Positions 44,011-52,447 of a stretch of 64,000 nt of DNA are shown here, in pieces; positions within the stretch are counted from its first letter, which is position 1, and every line of letters starts with the position of its first letter. This DNA is from Qipengyuania mesophila (GTDB lineage Bacteria > Pseudomonadota > Alphaproteobacteria > Sphingomonadales > Sphingomonadaceae): positions 496,001-560,000 of the forward strand of contig NZ_JAIGNU010000001.1 in assembly GCF_019711655.1 (NCBI RefSeq), written 5' to 3'. A program made the position numbers and the translations under genes. Under the pieces are notes generated by a model. The model saw only the letters and a program-made list of their open reading frames with translations, searched no databases and was not told where the DNA came from.

Positions 44011-44679
44011 ATGCGTTCGCATCCCGCCATCGTTCTTCCTCTCCTCCTGATCGTAGCGGGATGCGGCGCTATTCCCCAGTCGCAGCCGAGCGGACGCGTC
44101 GCGCGCGAAGCGGCAGCGCCAGCGGTCAGCCTCGCACGGCCCGAAGCGCGCCAGTGCCAGACCGAACTCGGCCAGACCGGATCGATGTTCGCGCCGCTGC
44201 CCGACAAGTTTTATGGCGCCGGCTGTTCGACCACCAACAGCGTCAAGCTCGACGGCATCGGCGGCGATCGCAGGCAGTTCACCGTGACCAACTTGGGCGT
44301 GGTCGCCTGCCCGCTGGCCAACAGTTTCGCCGGCTGGGCACGCTATGGCGTCGATCGCGCGGCGCAGCAGATCCTCGGCAGCCCGCTGGTGCGGATCGAG
44401 ACCATGGGCAGCTATTCCTGCCGCAATGTCGCGGGTACCGGTCGGCTGAGCGCGCATTCGCGCGCCGAAGCGATCGATGTCGCCGCCTTCGTGCTGGCGG
44501 ACGGGCGCCGTATCTCGGTCAAGTCCGGGTGGAACGCCGGGCGGGACGAACGTGAATTCCTGCGCACCATCCACACGAGCGCGTGCAAGCGCTTCGGCAC
44601 CGTGCTCGGTCCCGATTACAACCAGGCCCACCAGGACCATTTCCATCTCGAATACGGCGCGGGGACCTACTGCCGCTGA
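44011..44679 (+). CDS. Extensin-like C-terminal domain lipoprotein
   Basis: A 222-residue protein with a lipoprotein signal (MRSHPAIVLPLLLIVAGCG). An ATG at 43999 adds four residues and is an alternative. The C-terminal part is the extensin-like family domain (DUF882-like metallopeptidase fold): LSAHSRAEAIDVAAFVLADGRRI and YNQAHQDHFHLEYG, the His/Asp pattern of D,D-peptidase-type zinc sites. The N-terminal part includes two cysteines likely in a disulfide (GAGCSTTNSVKLDG, VVACPLANSFAGWA). It is probably anchored to the envelope and may act on peptidoglycan. The name is historical and does not imply a plant extensin. Confidence 0.85.
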   Translation: MRSHPAIVLPLLLIVAGCGAIPQSQPSGRVAREAAAPAVSLARPEARQCQTELGQTGSMFAPLPDKFYGAGCSTTNSVKLDGIGGDRRQFTVTNLGVVACPLANSFAGWARYGVDRAAQQILGSPLVRIETMGSYSCRNVAGTGRLSAHSRAEAIDVAAFVLADGRRISVKSGWNAGRDEREFLRTIHTSACKRFGTVLGPDYNQAHQDHFHLEYGAGTYCR

Positions 44680-44709
44680 GCGCTGCGGCTCTCGTCGAGC
44701 GCCCCGCAA

Positions 44710-45477
44710 TCAGTCGCGGTCAAGCTCTACCAGCAGCGCGTCCACCGCCTCATGCGTCAGGACGAAGCCCATGTGCGAACAGCGCAGCGCCACCGAACGG
44801 TCGCGCTCACCGGGCTTGCCGCAGGCGGCACGCGGATGGACGATCCCGTCCCTCGGGCTCCAGAACGCGACGGTTTCGACCGGCGGCTTTTCGTGCACCA
44901 CCGTGTCGATCTCGGGCTCGTCGACGCGGTGGCCGGCGATCGCCTGATAAGCGCGCCAGCCATTGTTCGCGCGCGGGCTGCCCGAAAAGGGCGAACCCAT
45001 CGTCACCACCTTGGCGACCTTGTCGGGATGCGCCTTGGCCAATTCGCGCGCCATCACCCCGCCGAGACTCCAGCCGACCAGGTGGATTGGTTCACCCGTC
45101 CGGCGATAGATGTCCACCAGGCGCTTCTCGACCATGCGGAAGCGCGCTTCGGTGGCCCCCAGGTTGTAGCCGAGGCCCCACTTCTTGGTGGTGTGGCCCG
45201 CCGCCTCCAGCTTGCGCGCCATCCAGCGCATGCGAATGGGATGCGCACCGAAACCGGGCAGCAGCATGACAGTCTTGGGATGAGTGGCCCGCGCGATGTC
45301 GAGCGAAGCGCCGACCATCCGCCGAACCGGCTCGAGCGGCCACAGGAATTCGCGCAGCATGAGTTGCCAGCGCGGCCCACACGCATCGTCGGGCGACGGC
45401 TCGGCGGCCAAGGCCCAGCGGCGCGCCAACTCCTCACGGTCGATGAATGCGGTGTCTCTGAACGGTAATGTTGCCAT
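44710..45477 (-). CDS. Alpha/beta hydrolase (lipase/PGAP1-like)
   Basis: A 255-residue alpha/beta hydrolase. After an N-terminal helical arm, the core strand VMLLPGFGAHP is followed by RMRWMARKLEAAGHTTKKWGLGYNLGAT. The nucleophile elbow is GWSLGG; the aspartate is probably in WSPRDGIVHP and the histidine in CSHMGFVL. Two Cys residues near the active site (ACGKPG and RCSHMG) might form a disulfide. The fold resembles GPI-inositol deacylase/lipase-type esterases. It has no signal peptide and no obvious operon partner. Confidence 0.85.
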   Translation of the reverse strand: MATLPFRDTAFIDREELARRWALAAEPSPDDACGPRWQLMLREFLWPLEPVRRMVGASLDIARATHPKTVMLLPGFGAHPIRMRWMARKLEAAGHTTKKWGLGYNLGATEARFRMVEKRLVDIYRRTGEPIHLVGWSLGGVMARELAKAHPDKVAKVVTMGSPFSGSPRANNGWRAYQAIAGHRVDEPEIDTVVHEKPPVETVAFWSPRDGIVHPRAACGKPGERDRSVALRCSHMGFVLTHEAVDALLVELDRD

Positions 45478-45532
45478 CGCCGTGTAATAATGCGGGAGGT
45501 CCCCCTTGGCTCCCGAAATTGTCTTCGGTCGT

Positions 45533-46081
45533 CTAAGCGTCGCAGTCGCCGATGCGTTCCTGCGAACTCTTCATCGTCATCTTCATGGTCTGGCCGTTGG
45601 GAGCCTTGGCATCGACGGTCATGGTCATCTGCGAGGCGGTTTCGCTGCCCGTTCCGGTCATCGTCATGCGCGCCGCGCCCTGCCCATCGGCGTTGCAGTT
45701 CATGATCGCATCGATCCGGCCGCCTTCGGCGTCAAATTTCTCGAAACTGCAATCGCCGTCGTCCTCGCGCGCCTGCCGCGCCATTTCCTCGAAGCCCTTG
45801 TCGGCTTCCTCCTTGGTCAGGCAGTATTCGTGCGTCTGCGGCCCGCGGTCGAACATGCCCTTCATCATGTCCTGAACCTGCTTGGGTGCTCCGGGCATTT
45901 CCATGTTCACGAATTCGACCGTGGCGCGGTACTGGCCGGGCTGCGGCTTCACCATGTCCTTGGACTTGGCGGCGGCTTCCTTCATCGAGATCTCGCCATC
46001 GCCGTCGGTATCGGCGCTGGTGCCACCCCCGCAGGCGGCAAGGGTCAGACTGGCGGCGGCGGCAATCGCGATACGGCGCAT
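45533..46081 (-). CDS. DUF3617-family lipoprotein with an EF-hand-like loop
   Basis: A 182-residue lipoprotein (signal MRRIAIAAAASLTLAACG; lipobox cysteine at residue 17). Residues 24-35 read DTDGDGEISMKE, a perfect 12-position EF-hand loop (Asp at positions 1, 3 and 5, Glu at 12). The remainder is a DUF3617 domain: KPQPGQYRATVEFVNMEMPG, HEYCLTKEEADKG, and a cysteine pair (DCSFEKFD, IMNCNADGQG) before a Met/Thr-rich stretch and a final GDCDA. DUF3617 proteins are common in sphingomonads without an assigned role. The frame upstream overlaps uvrB antisense and is discarded. Confidence 0.85.
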   Translation of the reverse strand: MRRIAIAAAASLTLAACGGGTSADTDGDGEISMKEAAAKSKDMVKPQPGQYRATVEFVNMEMPGAPKQVQDMMKGMFDRGPQTHEYCLTKEEADKGFEEMARQAREDDGDCSFEKFDAEGGRIDAIMNCNADGQGAARMTMTGTGSETASQMTMTVDAKAPNGQTMKMTMKSSQERIGDCDA

Positions 46082-46177
46082 GAAAGGTCTCCCGGATAGT
46101 CGGGGCGAGGCTAGCAGCCGCGCCGCCTGAGGCAAGCACCGTTGCACGCCGCGCCTTTGTTCCCCATATGTGCGCGC

Positions 46178-48364
46178 ATGAGCGAACTCGTCATCCGCCG
46201 CGGCCTCGAAGAACCCGACACCACCGGCGAATTCGTCCCCCACAAGCCCGCACGCCCCGAAAAATCGATGGGCGGCAGGAAGTTCAAGCTGGTCAGCGAC
46301 TACACGCCCAGCGGCGACCAGCCGACCGCGATCGCCGAGCTGACCGGGGCGGCCAAGGAGGGCGAACAGACGCAGGTGCTGCTCGGCGTCACTGGATCGG
46401 GCAAGACCTTCACCATGGCCAAGGTGATCGAGGAATTGCAGCGCCCGGCGCTGATCCTCGCCCCCAACAAGATCCTCGCCGCCCAGCTCTATGGCGAGTT
46501 CAAGAGCTTCTTCCCCGAGAACGCGGTCGAGTATTTCGTTTCCTATTACGACTACTACCAACCCGAGGCCTACGTCCCGCGGTCCGACACTTACATCGAG
46601 AAGGAAAGCTCGGTGAACGAGGCGATCGACCGGATGCGCCACTCGGCCACCCGCGCGCTGCTCGAACGCGACGACGTGATCATCGTCGCCTCGGTCTCCT
46701 GCCTCTACGGCATCGGTTCGGTCGAGACCTATTCGGCGATGATCTTCGACATCAAGAAGGACACGCAGGTCGACCAGCGCGAGCTGATCCGCAAGCTCGT
46801 CGCGCTGCAGTACAAGCGCAACGATGCGGCCTTCGCGCGCGGCAATTTCCGCGTCCGCGGCGACAATCTGGAGATCTTCCCGAGCCACTACGAGGACATG
46901 GCCTGGCGGATCAGCTTCTTCGGCGACGAGATCGAGGAAATCAGCGAATTCGACCCGCTGACGGGCAAGAAGGGCGCGAGCCTCGACAAGGTTCGCGTCT
47001 ATGCCAATTCGCACTACGTCACGCCCGGTCCGACGATGAAACAGGCCAGCGAGGCGATCAAGTTCGAGCTGCAGGAACGCTTGAAGGAACTGCATGAGGA
47101 AGGCCGGTTGCTAGAGGCGCAGCGGCTCGAGCAGCGCACCAATTTCGACCTTGAGATGATCGCCGCGACCGGCTCCTGCGCAGGGATCGAGAACTATTCG
47201 CGCTTCCTCACCGGGCGCCTGCCGGGCGAACCGCCGCCCACGCTGTTCGAATACCTCCCCGAAAACGCGCTGCTATTCGTCGACGAAAGCCACCAGACGG
47301 TGCCGCAGATTGGCGCGATGGCGCGCGGCGACCACCGCCGCAAGATCACGCTGGCCGAATACGGCTTCCGCCTCCCCTCCTGTATCGACAACCGCCCCTT
47401 GCGCTTCAACGAATGGGACGCGATGCGCCCGCAGACCTTCGCGGTCTCGGCGACGCCGGGGACCTGGGAAATGGAGCAGACCGGCGGGGTCTTCGCCGAA
47501 CAGGTCATCCGCCCCACCGGGCTGATCGACCCGCCGGTCGAGATCAAGCCGGTCGAGGACCAGGTCCAGGACTGCATCGAGGAGTGCAAGGCCACCGCCG
47601 CCAAGGGCTATCGCACGCTCGTCACCACGCTGACCAAGCGGATGGCCGAAGACCTCACCGAATTCATGCACGAGGCGGGCGTCAGGGTCCGCTACATGCA
47701 CTCCGACGTCGAGACGCTCGAGCGCATCGAGCTGATCCGCGACCTGCGGCTCGGCGTCTACGACGTGCTCGTCGGCATCAACCTGCTGCGCGAAGGGCTC
47801 GACATTCCCGAATGCGGGCTCGTCTGTATCCTCGATGCCGACAAGGAAGGCTTCCTGCGCAGCGAGACCTCGCTGATCCAGACCATCGGCCGCGCCGCGC
47901 GCAATGTCGACGGGCGGGTGATCCTCTATGCCGACCGCATCACCGGCAGCATGGAACGCGCGATGGCGGAGACCGAACGCCGCCGCGAAAAACAGCGCGA
48001 ATACAACGAGAAGCACGGCATCACGCCGCAGACGATCAAGCGCCAGATCGCCGACATCGTCGCGCATACCGCGGCGCAGGACGGCGTCACCGTCGACACA
48101 GGCGACGACGAGCGCAACAATCTCGTCGGCCACAATCTGCGCGCCTATATCGAGGACCTCGAGAAACGCATGCGCGCCGCGGCCGCCGATCTCGAATTCG
48201 AAGAAGCGGGACGCCTGCGCGACGAGATCCGTCGGCTCGAGAACGACGAACTTGGGCTTGGCGAGGAGGAGAAGAAGGCCCCGCGCGTCGGCCGCAGCGA
48301 CGCCGGTCGCCCGGGCACGCGCAAGACCCGCTACGGCAAGACGCAGCGCAAGTGGAAACCCTAA
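46178..48364 (+). CDS. uvrB: Excinuclease ABC subunit B
   Basis: UvrB is the DNA-damage verifying helicase of nucleotide-excision repair. The protein is 728 residues from [14 protein letters not shown]; the upstream TTG adds 12 residues without support. Visible are Walker [12 protein letters not shown], the beta-hairpin region [21 protein letters not shown], helicase motif [28 protein letters not shown] and [14 protein letters not shown] (motif VI). A C-terminal UVR domain ([32 protein letters not shown]) that binds UvrC follows. It ends with a basic tail. It converges on the CPBP gene. Confidence 0.97.
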   Translation: MSELVIRRGLEEPDTTGEFVPHKPARPEKSMGGRKFKLVSDYTPSGDQPTAIAELTGAAKEGEQTQVLLGVTGSGKTFTMAKVIEELQRPALILAPNKILAAQLYGEFKSFFPENAVEYFVSYYDYYQPEAYVPRSDTYIEKESSVNEAIDRMRHSATRALLERDDVIIVASVSCLYGIGSVETYSAMIFDIKKDTQVDQRELIRKLVALQYKRNDAAFARGNFRVRGDNLEIFPSHYEDMAWRISFFGDEIEEISEFDPLTGKKGASLDKVRVYANSHYVTPGPTMKQASEAIKFELQERLKELHEEGRLLEAQRLEQRTNFDLEMIAATGSCAGIENYSRFLTGRLPGEPPPTLFEYLPENALLFVDESHQTVPQIGAMARGDHRRKITLAEYGFRLPSCIDNRPLRFNEWDAMRPQTFAVSATPGTWEMEQTGGVFAEQVIRPTGLIDPPVEIKPVEDQVQDCIEECKATAAKGYRTLVTTLTKRMAEDLTEFMHEAGVRVRYMHSDVETLERIELIRDLRLGVYDVLVGINLLREGLDIPECGLVCILDADKEGFLRSETSLIQTIGRAARNVDGRVILYADRITGSMERAMAETERRREKQREYNEKHGITPQTIKRQIADIVAHTAAQDGVTVDTGDDERNNLVGHNLRAYIEDLEKRMRAAAADLEFEEAGRLRDEIRRLENDELGLGEEEKKAPRVGRSDAGRPGTRKTRYGKTQRKWKP

Positions 48365-48373
48365 CCGCGAACC

Positions 48374-49276
48374 TCAGCTCGCGGCGGTGAACAGCTTCGC
48401 CAACGGCGCCGCGAAGGGCAACGCATCCATCGCCCCGTGGACAACAACGACCAGCAGGAGGCTGCGGGTGCGATGCCAAAGCACTCCGAAGAAGAGCCCC
48501 ACGGGCGAGAGCACGGCGATCGAGTAGGCCACGACCTGCAGGACATCGGGCGAATGGCCGAAGGTCTCCGCGTCACCGCGCAGATAGAGCCCCGGAGCAT
48601 GGACCAGGCCGAACAGCAGCGAGGCTAGTGCAATCGCCAGCATCGCCGAGCCGGACCATGCCGCCAGCCGCGTCTGCAACAGGCCGCGGAAGAGGTATTC
48701 CTCGCACAGGCCGGCCACCAGGCTCATCCATATCCACGACAGCGCGATCCAGCCGATCTGCGCACCGAGGTCGGGACGCACCTCCGCCAGCCTTGCGAGC
48801 GAGGGGCTGACCACCGCGTTGAGCGCCATCAGGGCGGCGCTGAAGAGCAGCAGGCACAGTAACACGCGGCCGCGCCCAACCCTTGTCTGCCACAGCGAGG
48901 CGAGCGAGCCGCGCATGGCATAAATCAGCGCCGAAGGCAGCGCGACATGCACCAGCAGCTTGAACAGGAACAGCGCCCCCTCTTCGGTCTGCCCGTCGGG
49001 CAGTGCATCCTTGAGCCAGCCGTAGACCGGGCCGAAGATCACGAAGGCATAGAAGGCTATGTAACCGAGCAGGACGAGGCTTTCCCCGCGGGGCTTGCGC
49101 ACATCGCCGGCGATCGCGGAGCGATTGCGCGTCAGCAGCAGCGCGACTGGACTGAGAATCAGGCCGAAGATGGCGAGGATCGCTGCCGCGAGCGCCCATT
49201 CGGCACCCGCATAAGCGAGATAGGCAGTGCTCGCGCCCCAGCACGCGGCATAGATGGCAATTGCAACCTTGTGCAT
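48374..49276 (-). CDS. CPBP-family intramembrane metalloprotease
   Basis: A 300-residue membrane protein with about eight hydrophobic segments. The CPBP (Abi/CaaX protease) motifs are present: EEYLFRG (motif 1, catalytic glutamates), FGLVHAPG (motif 2, histidine), and HGAMDAL (motif 3) near the C-terminus. Such enzymes cleave membrane substrates or protect against bacteriocins; the target is not known. It is transcribed away from the methyltransferase gene and has an 8-bp inverted repeat about 27-50 bases upstream of its start. Confidence 0.88.
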   Translation of the reverse strand: MHKVAIAIYAACWGASTAYLAYAGAEWALAAAILAIFGLILSPVALLLTRNRSAIAGDVRKPRGESLVLLGYIAFYAFVIFGPVYGWLKDALPDGQTEEGALFLFKLLVHVALPSALIYAMRGSLASLWQTRVGRGRVLLCLLLFSAALMALNAVVSPSLARLAEVRPDLGAQIGWIALSWIWMSLVAGLCEEYLFRGLLQTRLAAWSGSAMLAIALASLLFGLVHAPGLYLRGDAETFGHSPDVLQVVAYSIAVLSPVGLFFGVLWHRTRSLLLVVVVHGAMDALPFAAPLAKLFTAAS

Positions 49277-49302
49277 CGATCGGACTCTCCACGTTTCGAG
49301 GC

Positions 49303-49326
49303 GCTGTATTATTACTGCAATACAGC
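49303..49326. promoter_or_regulatory. 8-bp inverted repeat upstream of the CPBP gene, possible operator
   Basis: GCTGTATT (49303-49310) and AATACAGC (49319-49326) are perfect complements with an 8-base spacer. The dyad lies between the divergent CPBP and methyltransferase genes, 27 bases from the CPBP start. Its AT-rich core stands out in GC-rich DNA, suggesting a regulator site. Confidence 0.45.
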
Positions 49327-49469
49327 ACGCGCAAGCCGTTCTGCGTCATTCCCATCGCATCAGGCGGGTTTTCGTCGTCCGGCAATCGGTGTTCGTCGAG
49401 CGATGACGCGCCCGCGCTTGCCGCGCTCCGACCGATCGTCGTAGTTTCCGGATCGAAGGGGGACAGATC

Positions 49470-50267
49470 ATGCGCCGATTCTCATTTGCACTGGCCGGAG
49501 CGATTGCGCTCGCCGCCATTGGCCCGAACGTGCTCGCTCATGAAGCGGGTGCCGAAGAGCACGCCGCAACCGATCCGGTCGCAGCCATTGCAGCAGCCGT
49601 GGCGGCACCCGACCGCCCGACCGATGCGCGCGAGCTCGACGAAAGCCGCAAGCCCGCCGAAGTGCTCGCCTTCCTCGGCCTGGAACCCGGCATGACCGCA
49701 GCCGACCTGCTCACCGGCACCGGATATTGGGCCGAGATCATGGCCCATGTGGTCGGACTGGAGGGCAAGGTAGTCGCCTACCAGCCGAGCCAGTTCTACA
49801 CCGACGGAGACAGCAAGGCCGCGTGGAGCGCGCTTGAGGCGCGTGCTCCCGAAGTCAGCGAATCGCGCTATCCCTTCGATGAATTCGCACCGCCCGCCGA
49901 GACGCTCGATTTCGCGATCATCAACCTGTCCTACCACGACATCTACTGGACCTCGGAGCGCTACAAGATCCCGACCACCAACCCGGCGGCCTATGTCACC
50001 GCGCTCTATGCCGGGATGAAGCCCGGCGGCGTGGTCGGGGTGATCGACCATGTCGGCGAAGGCAGCGAAACGCGCGAACTCGTCGATGCTCTCCACCGTA
50101 TCGATCCGGCGGTGGTTCGTGCCGATTTCGAAGCTGCGGGTTTCGTGCTCGAGGACACGAGCGATCTCCTCGCCAATCCCGAGGACGACCACACCAAGCT
50201 GGTCTTCGATCCCACGATCCGCGGCAAGACGGACCGCTTCCTGTTCAAGTTCGTCAAGCCGCGTTGA
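49470..50267 (+). CDS. SAM-dependent methyltransferase-like protein with a signal peptide
   Basis: A 265-residue protein whose start has a clear Sec signal (MRRFSFALAGAIALAAIGPNVLAHEAGAEEH). The rest is a class I methyltransferase-like fold: VLAFLGLEPGMTAADLLTGTGYWAEIMAHVVGLEGKVVAYQP carries motif I in altered form (DLLTGTGYW), then ETLDFAIINLSYHDIYW and AGMKPGGVVGVIDH. The family is annotated as methyltransferase in many proteobacteria, yet export puts it where SAM is scarce, so it may have another role. It is followed by the S10 peptidase gene after 46 bases on the same strand. Confidence 0.82.
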   Translation: MRRFSFALAGAIALAAIGPNVLAHEAGAEEHAATDPVAAIAAAVAAPDRPTDARELDESRKPAEVLAFLGLEPGMTAADLLTGTGYWAEIMAHVVGLEGKVVAYQPSQFYTDGDSKAAWSALEARAPEVSESRYPFDEFAPPAETLDFAIINLSYHDIYWTSERYKIPTTNPAAYVTALYAGMKPGGVVGVIDHVGEGSETRELVDALHRIDPAVVRADFEAAGFVLEDTSDLLANPEDDHTKLVFDPTIRGKTDRFLFKFVKPR

Positions 50268-50313
50268 CGCGTACCGCCGCGGCCTACATGGTCGGGCAAA
50301 CAAGGGGTAATCC

Positions 50314-51813
50314 ATGATCCATCGCACTCTCGCCGCGCTGGCGGCCGGCGCCATACTCGCTGTCGCGCCCGCCCAGGCACAGGACAAGGCAAAGGACGAC
50401 AAGCCCGCCGCCGTCACCGACTACGAGCCGAAATCGGCCTCGAAGCGCTTGACTGGCACTTTCGGCGGGCGCAGCGTGACCTATTCGGCGACCGTCGCCG
50501 AACAGGTGCTCAAGGACGACAAGGGCGCGCCCAAGGCCGCGATCGTCACCACCGCCTATGTCGCCGAGCCGCGCGATTCCAGGCGCCCGGTGACCTTCCT
50601 CTTCAACGGCGGCCCGGGTTCGGGCTCGGTATGGCTGCAGATGGGCGCCTTCGGGCCGAAACGCGTCGCCATCCCCTCCAATGCGCAGGACGACGGCGGT
50701 CCGCCCTACCCCATCCTCGACAATCCGGATTCGCTGCTCGACGTCACCGACCTCGTCTTCATCGACCCGGTCGGCACCGGCTGGAGCCACGCGATCGGCG
50801 ATACCGATCCGAAGGATTACTGGGGCGTGACCAAGGACGCCCAGTCGGTGGCGCAGGTGATCCGCCAGTGGCTGAGCGAGAACGGCCGCTGGAACAGCCC
50901 CAAATACCTCGGCGGCGAAAGCTACGGCACCACGCGCAGCGCAGCGGTCGTGAACGAGCTCGAGGGCGGCTACAACGACGTCGCGCTCAACGGCGTCATC
51001 CTGATTTCCACCGTGCTCGACTTCGCCGCCGGGGCGGAGACCGAGGGCGCCGAGCTCGGCTATATCACCACGCTTCCCTCCTTCGCAGCGACCGCGCTCT
51101 ACCACGGCAAGGCCAGCGCGCCTTCGGTCGAGCAATTCGTCGAGGACGCCCGGCAGTTCGCCATCGGGCCCTATGCCGCCTTCCTGATCAAGGGACAGAA
51201 GGCGAGCTCCGCAGAACGCGCCTCGGTCCGCCGCGAGCTCGCCCGCTTTACCGGCCTCGGCGAGACCTTCCTCGAGAACGCCGACCTGCGAGTGACCTCG
51301 GGCCGCTTCTACAAGGAACTGCTCCGCGATCGCGGGCTGACGGTGGGCCGGCTCGACAGCCGCTACACTGGGCGCGACTACGACAATGCCGGCGAGTATC
51401 CCGACAACGATCCCAGCTTCTACGGCATCGACGGCGGCTACACCGCGGCGGTCAACGCCTATCTGCGCGACACGGTTGGCTACGACACCGAACGGCAATA
51501 CGTCACCATCGGCGGCGTGCGCGACTGGGACTGGAACATCCGTGGCGGGCGCGACACCAACGCCTATCTCAATGTCACCCCCTACCTCGCCAAAGCGCTG
51601 CGCGAAAATTCGGCCATGCGGATCTTCGTCGGCCAGGGGTGGTACGATTTCGCGACGCCCTTCTTCGCCGCCGAATATGCGCTGAGCCGCACGGGCATCC
51701 CGCAGGACCGCATTGGCTTCCACTATTACGACGCGGGGCACATGATGTATGTCCGCGACGAGGACCGGACGAAGCTGTCGCAGGATATCCGCGCCTTCAT
51801 CCGCAGTCGTTGA
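50314..51813 (+). CDS. Serine carboxypeptidase (peptidase S10 family)
   Basis: A 499-residue exported protein (signal ending VAPAQAQD). S10 motifs are TFLFNGGPGSGSVWLQMGAFGPK (oxyanion region), DPVGTGWSHA, the nucleophile in LGGESYGTTRS, and the C-terminal GWYDFATPFF and YYDAGHMMYV with Asp and His. These enzymes release C-terminal residues from peptides, at acidic pH in eukaryotes. In bacteria they are periplasmic and often next to peptide-use genes. It shares the strand with the methyltransferase-like gene and the lipoprotein that follows. Confidence 0.93.
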   Translation: MIHRTLAALAAGAILAVAPAQAQDKAKDDKPAAVTDYEPKSASKRLTGTFGGRSVTYSATVAEQVLKDDKGAPKAAIVTTAYVAEPRDSRRPVTFLFNGGPGSGSVWLQMGAFGPKRVAIPSNAQDDGGPPYPILDNPDSLLDVTDLVFIDPVGTGWSHAIGDTDPKDYWGVTKDAQSVAQVIRQWLSENGRWNSPKYLGGESYGTTRSAAVVNELEGGYNDVALNGVILISTVLDFAAGAETEGAELGYITTLPSFAATALYHGKASAPSVEQFVEDARQFAIGPYAAFLIKGQKASSAERASVRRELARFTGLGETFLENADLRVTSGRFYKELLRDRGLTVGRLDSRYTGRDYDNAGEYPDNDPSFYGIDGGYTAAVNAYLRDTVGYDTERQYVTIGGVRDWDWNIRGGRDTNAYLNVTPYLAKALRENSAMRIFVGQGWYDFATPFFAAEYALSRTGIPQDRIGFHYYDAGHMMYVRDEDRTKLSQDIRAFIRSR

Positions 51814-51868
51814 GGATAGAAGGCGCGCCGCGCTTGAATGCCGTCACGCCTGTGTCATAGCGCGGACG

Positions 51869-52447
51869 ATGCGTCGCACCCTCTCCCTCGTTCCGCTGGT
51901 CCTGCTGGCGGCCTGCAAGCCCCCGGCCTCTGACGACTATGTCGAGCGGACGCGGATCGAAAGCCCGGCCGAGGGGCCGTCCGAACCCATCGATTCGCCC
52001 GATACCGAGGGTGCGATCTGGGCTCCGGCCGAACGCGATACGCGGTTGCTCTACGGCAAGCCGGGCGAACATCCGCTCTTCGCGCTCGAATGCCTCAGCG
52101 ACGGTCAGGGCCCGGAATTGGGCTATACCCGCTTCGCCAAGGCCGATCCGGCTGCGCAGGCGATCCTCGCGCTGATCGGCAACGGCCATGTCTCGCGGCT
52201 CAAGATCGATGCCGCGCAGGTCGGCGATGCCTGGCGCTGGGAAGGCGCCGTTGCAGCCGCCGATCCGCGGCTCGATGTCCTGACCGGCGCGCGCGAGGTC
52301 GAGGCGACCGTGCCCGGGGCGGGCAGCGTGATCCTCAATGCGAGCAACCTGCCGGGCGAACTGGTCGAACGCTGCCGTGCGCTGGACGAACCGCTCAGCG
52401 AGGAGACCGCGTCGCCCGAGCCTTCTGCAGCAGCAGATCCGGCGTAA
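51869..52447 (+). CDS. Predicted lipoprotein of unknown function
   Basis: A 192-residue protein beginning MRRTLSLVPLVLLAACKPP with lipobox LAAC. A Pro/Glu/Asp-rich linker (SPAEGPSEPIDSPDTEG) precedes a compact domain with LLYGKPGEHPLFALECL, GYTRFAKADPAAQAILALIGNGHVSRLKIDA and VPGAGSVILNASNLPGELVERCRAL. No named family is recognised; similar small lipoproteins occur in sphingomonads. Its last 53 bases overlap the end of the convergent dsbD gene, which is unusual. Confidence 0.75.
   Translation: MRRTLSLVPLVLLAACKPPASDDYVERTRIESPAEGPSEPIDSPDTEGAIWAPAERDTRLLYGKPGEHPLFALECLSDGQGPELGYTRFAKADPAAQAILALIGNGHVSRLKIDAAQVGDAWRWEGAVAAADPRLDVLTGAREVEATVPGAGSVILNASNLPGELVERCRALDEPLSEETASPEPSAAADPA

Noticed and set aside
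45533..47095. Long N-terminal extension of the DUF3617 lipoprotein into the uvrB region
   Set aside because: The extension is antisense to uvrB; the internal ATG at 46081 starts a perfect lipoprotein signal peptide.
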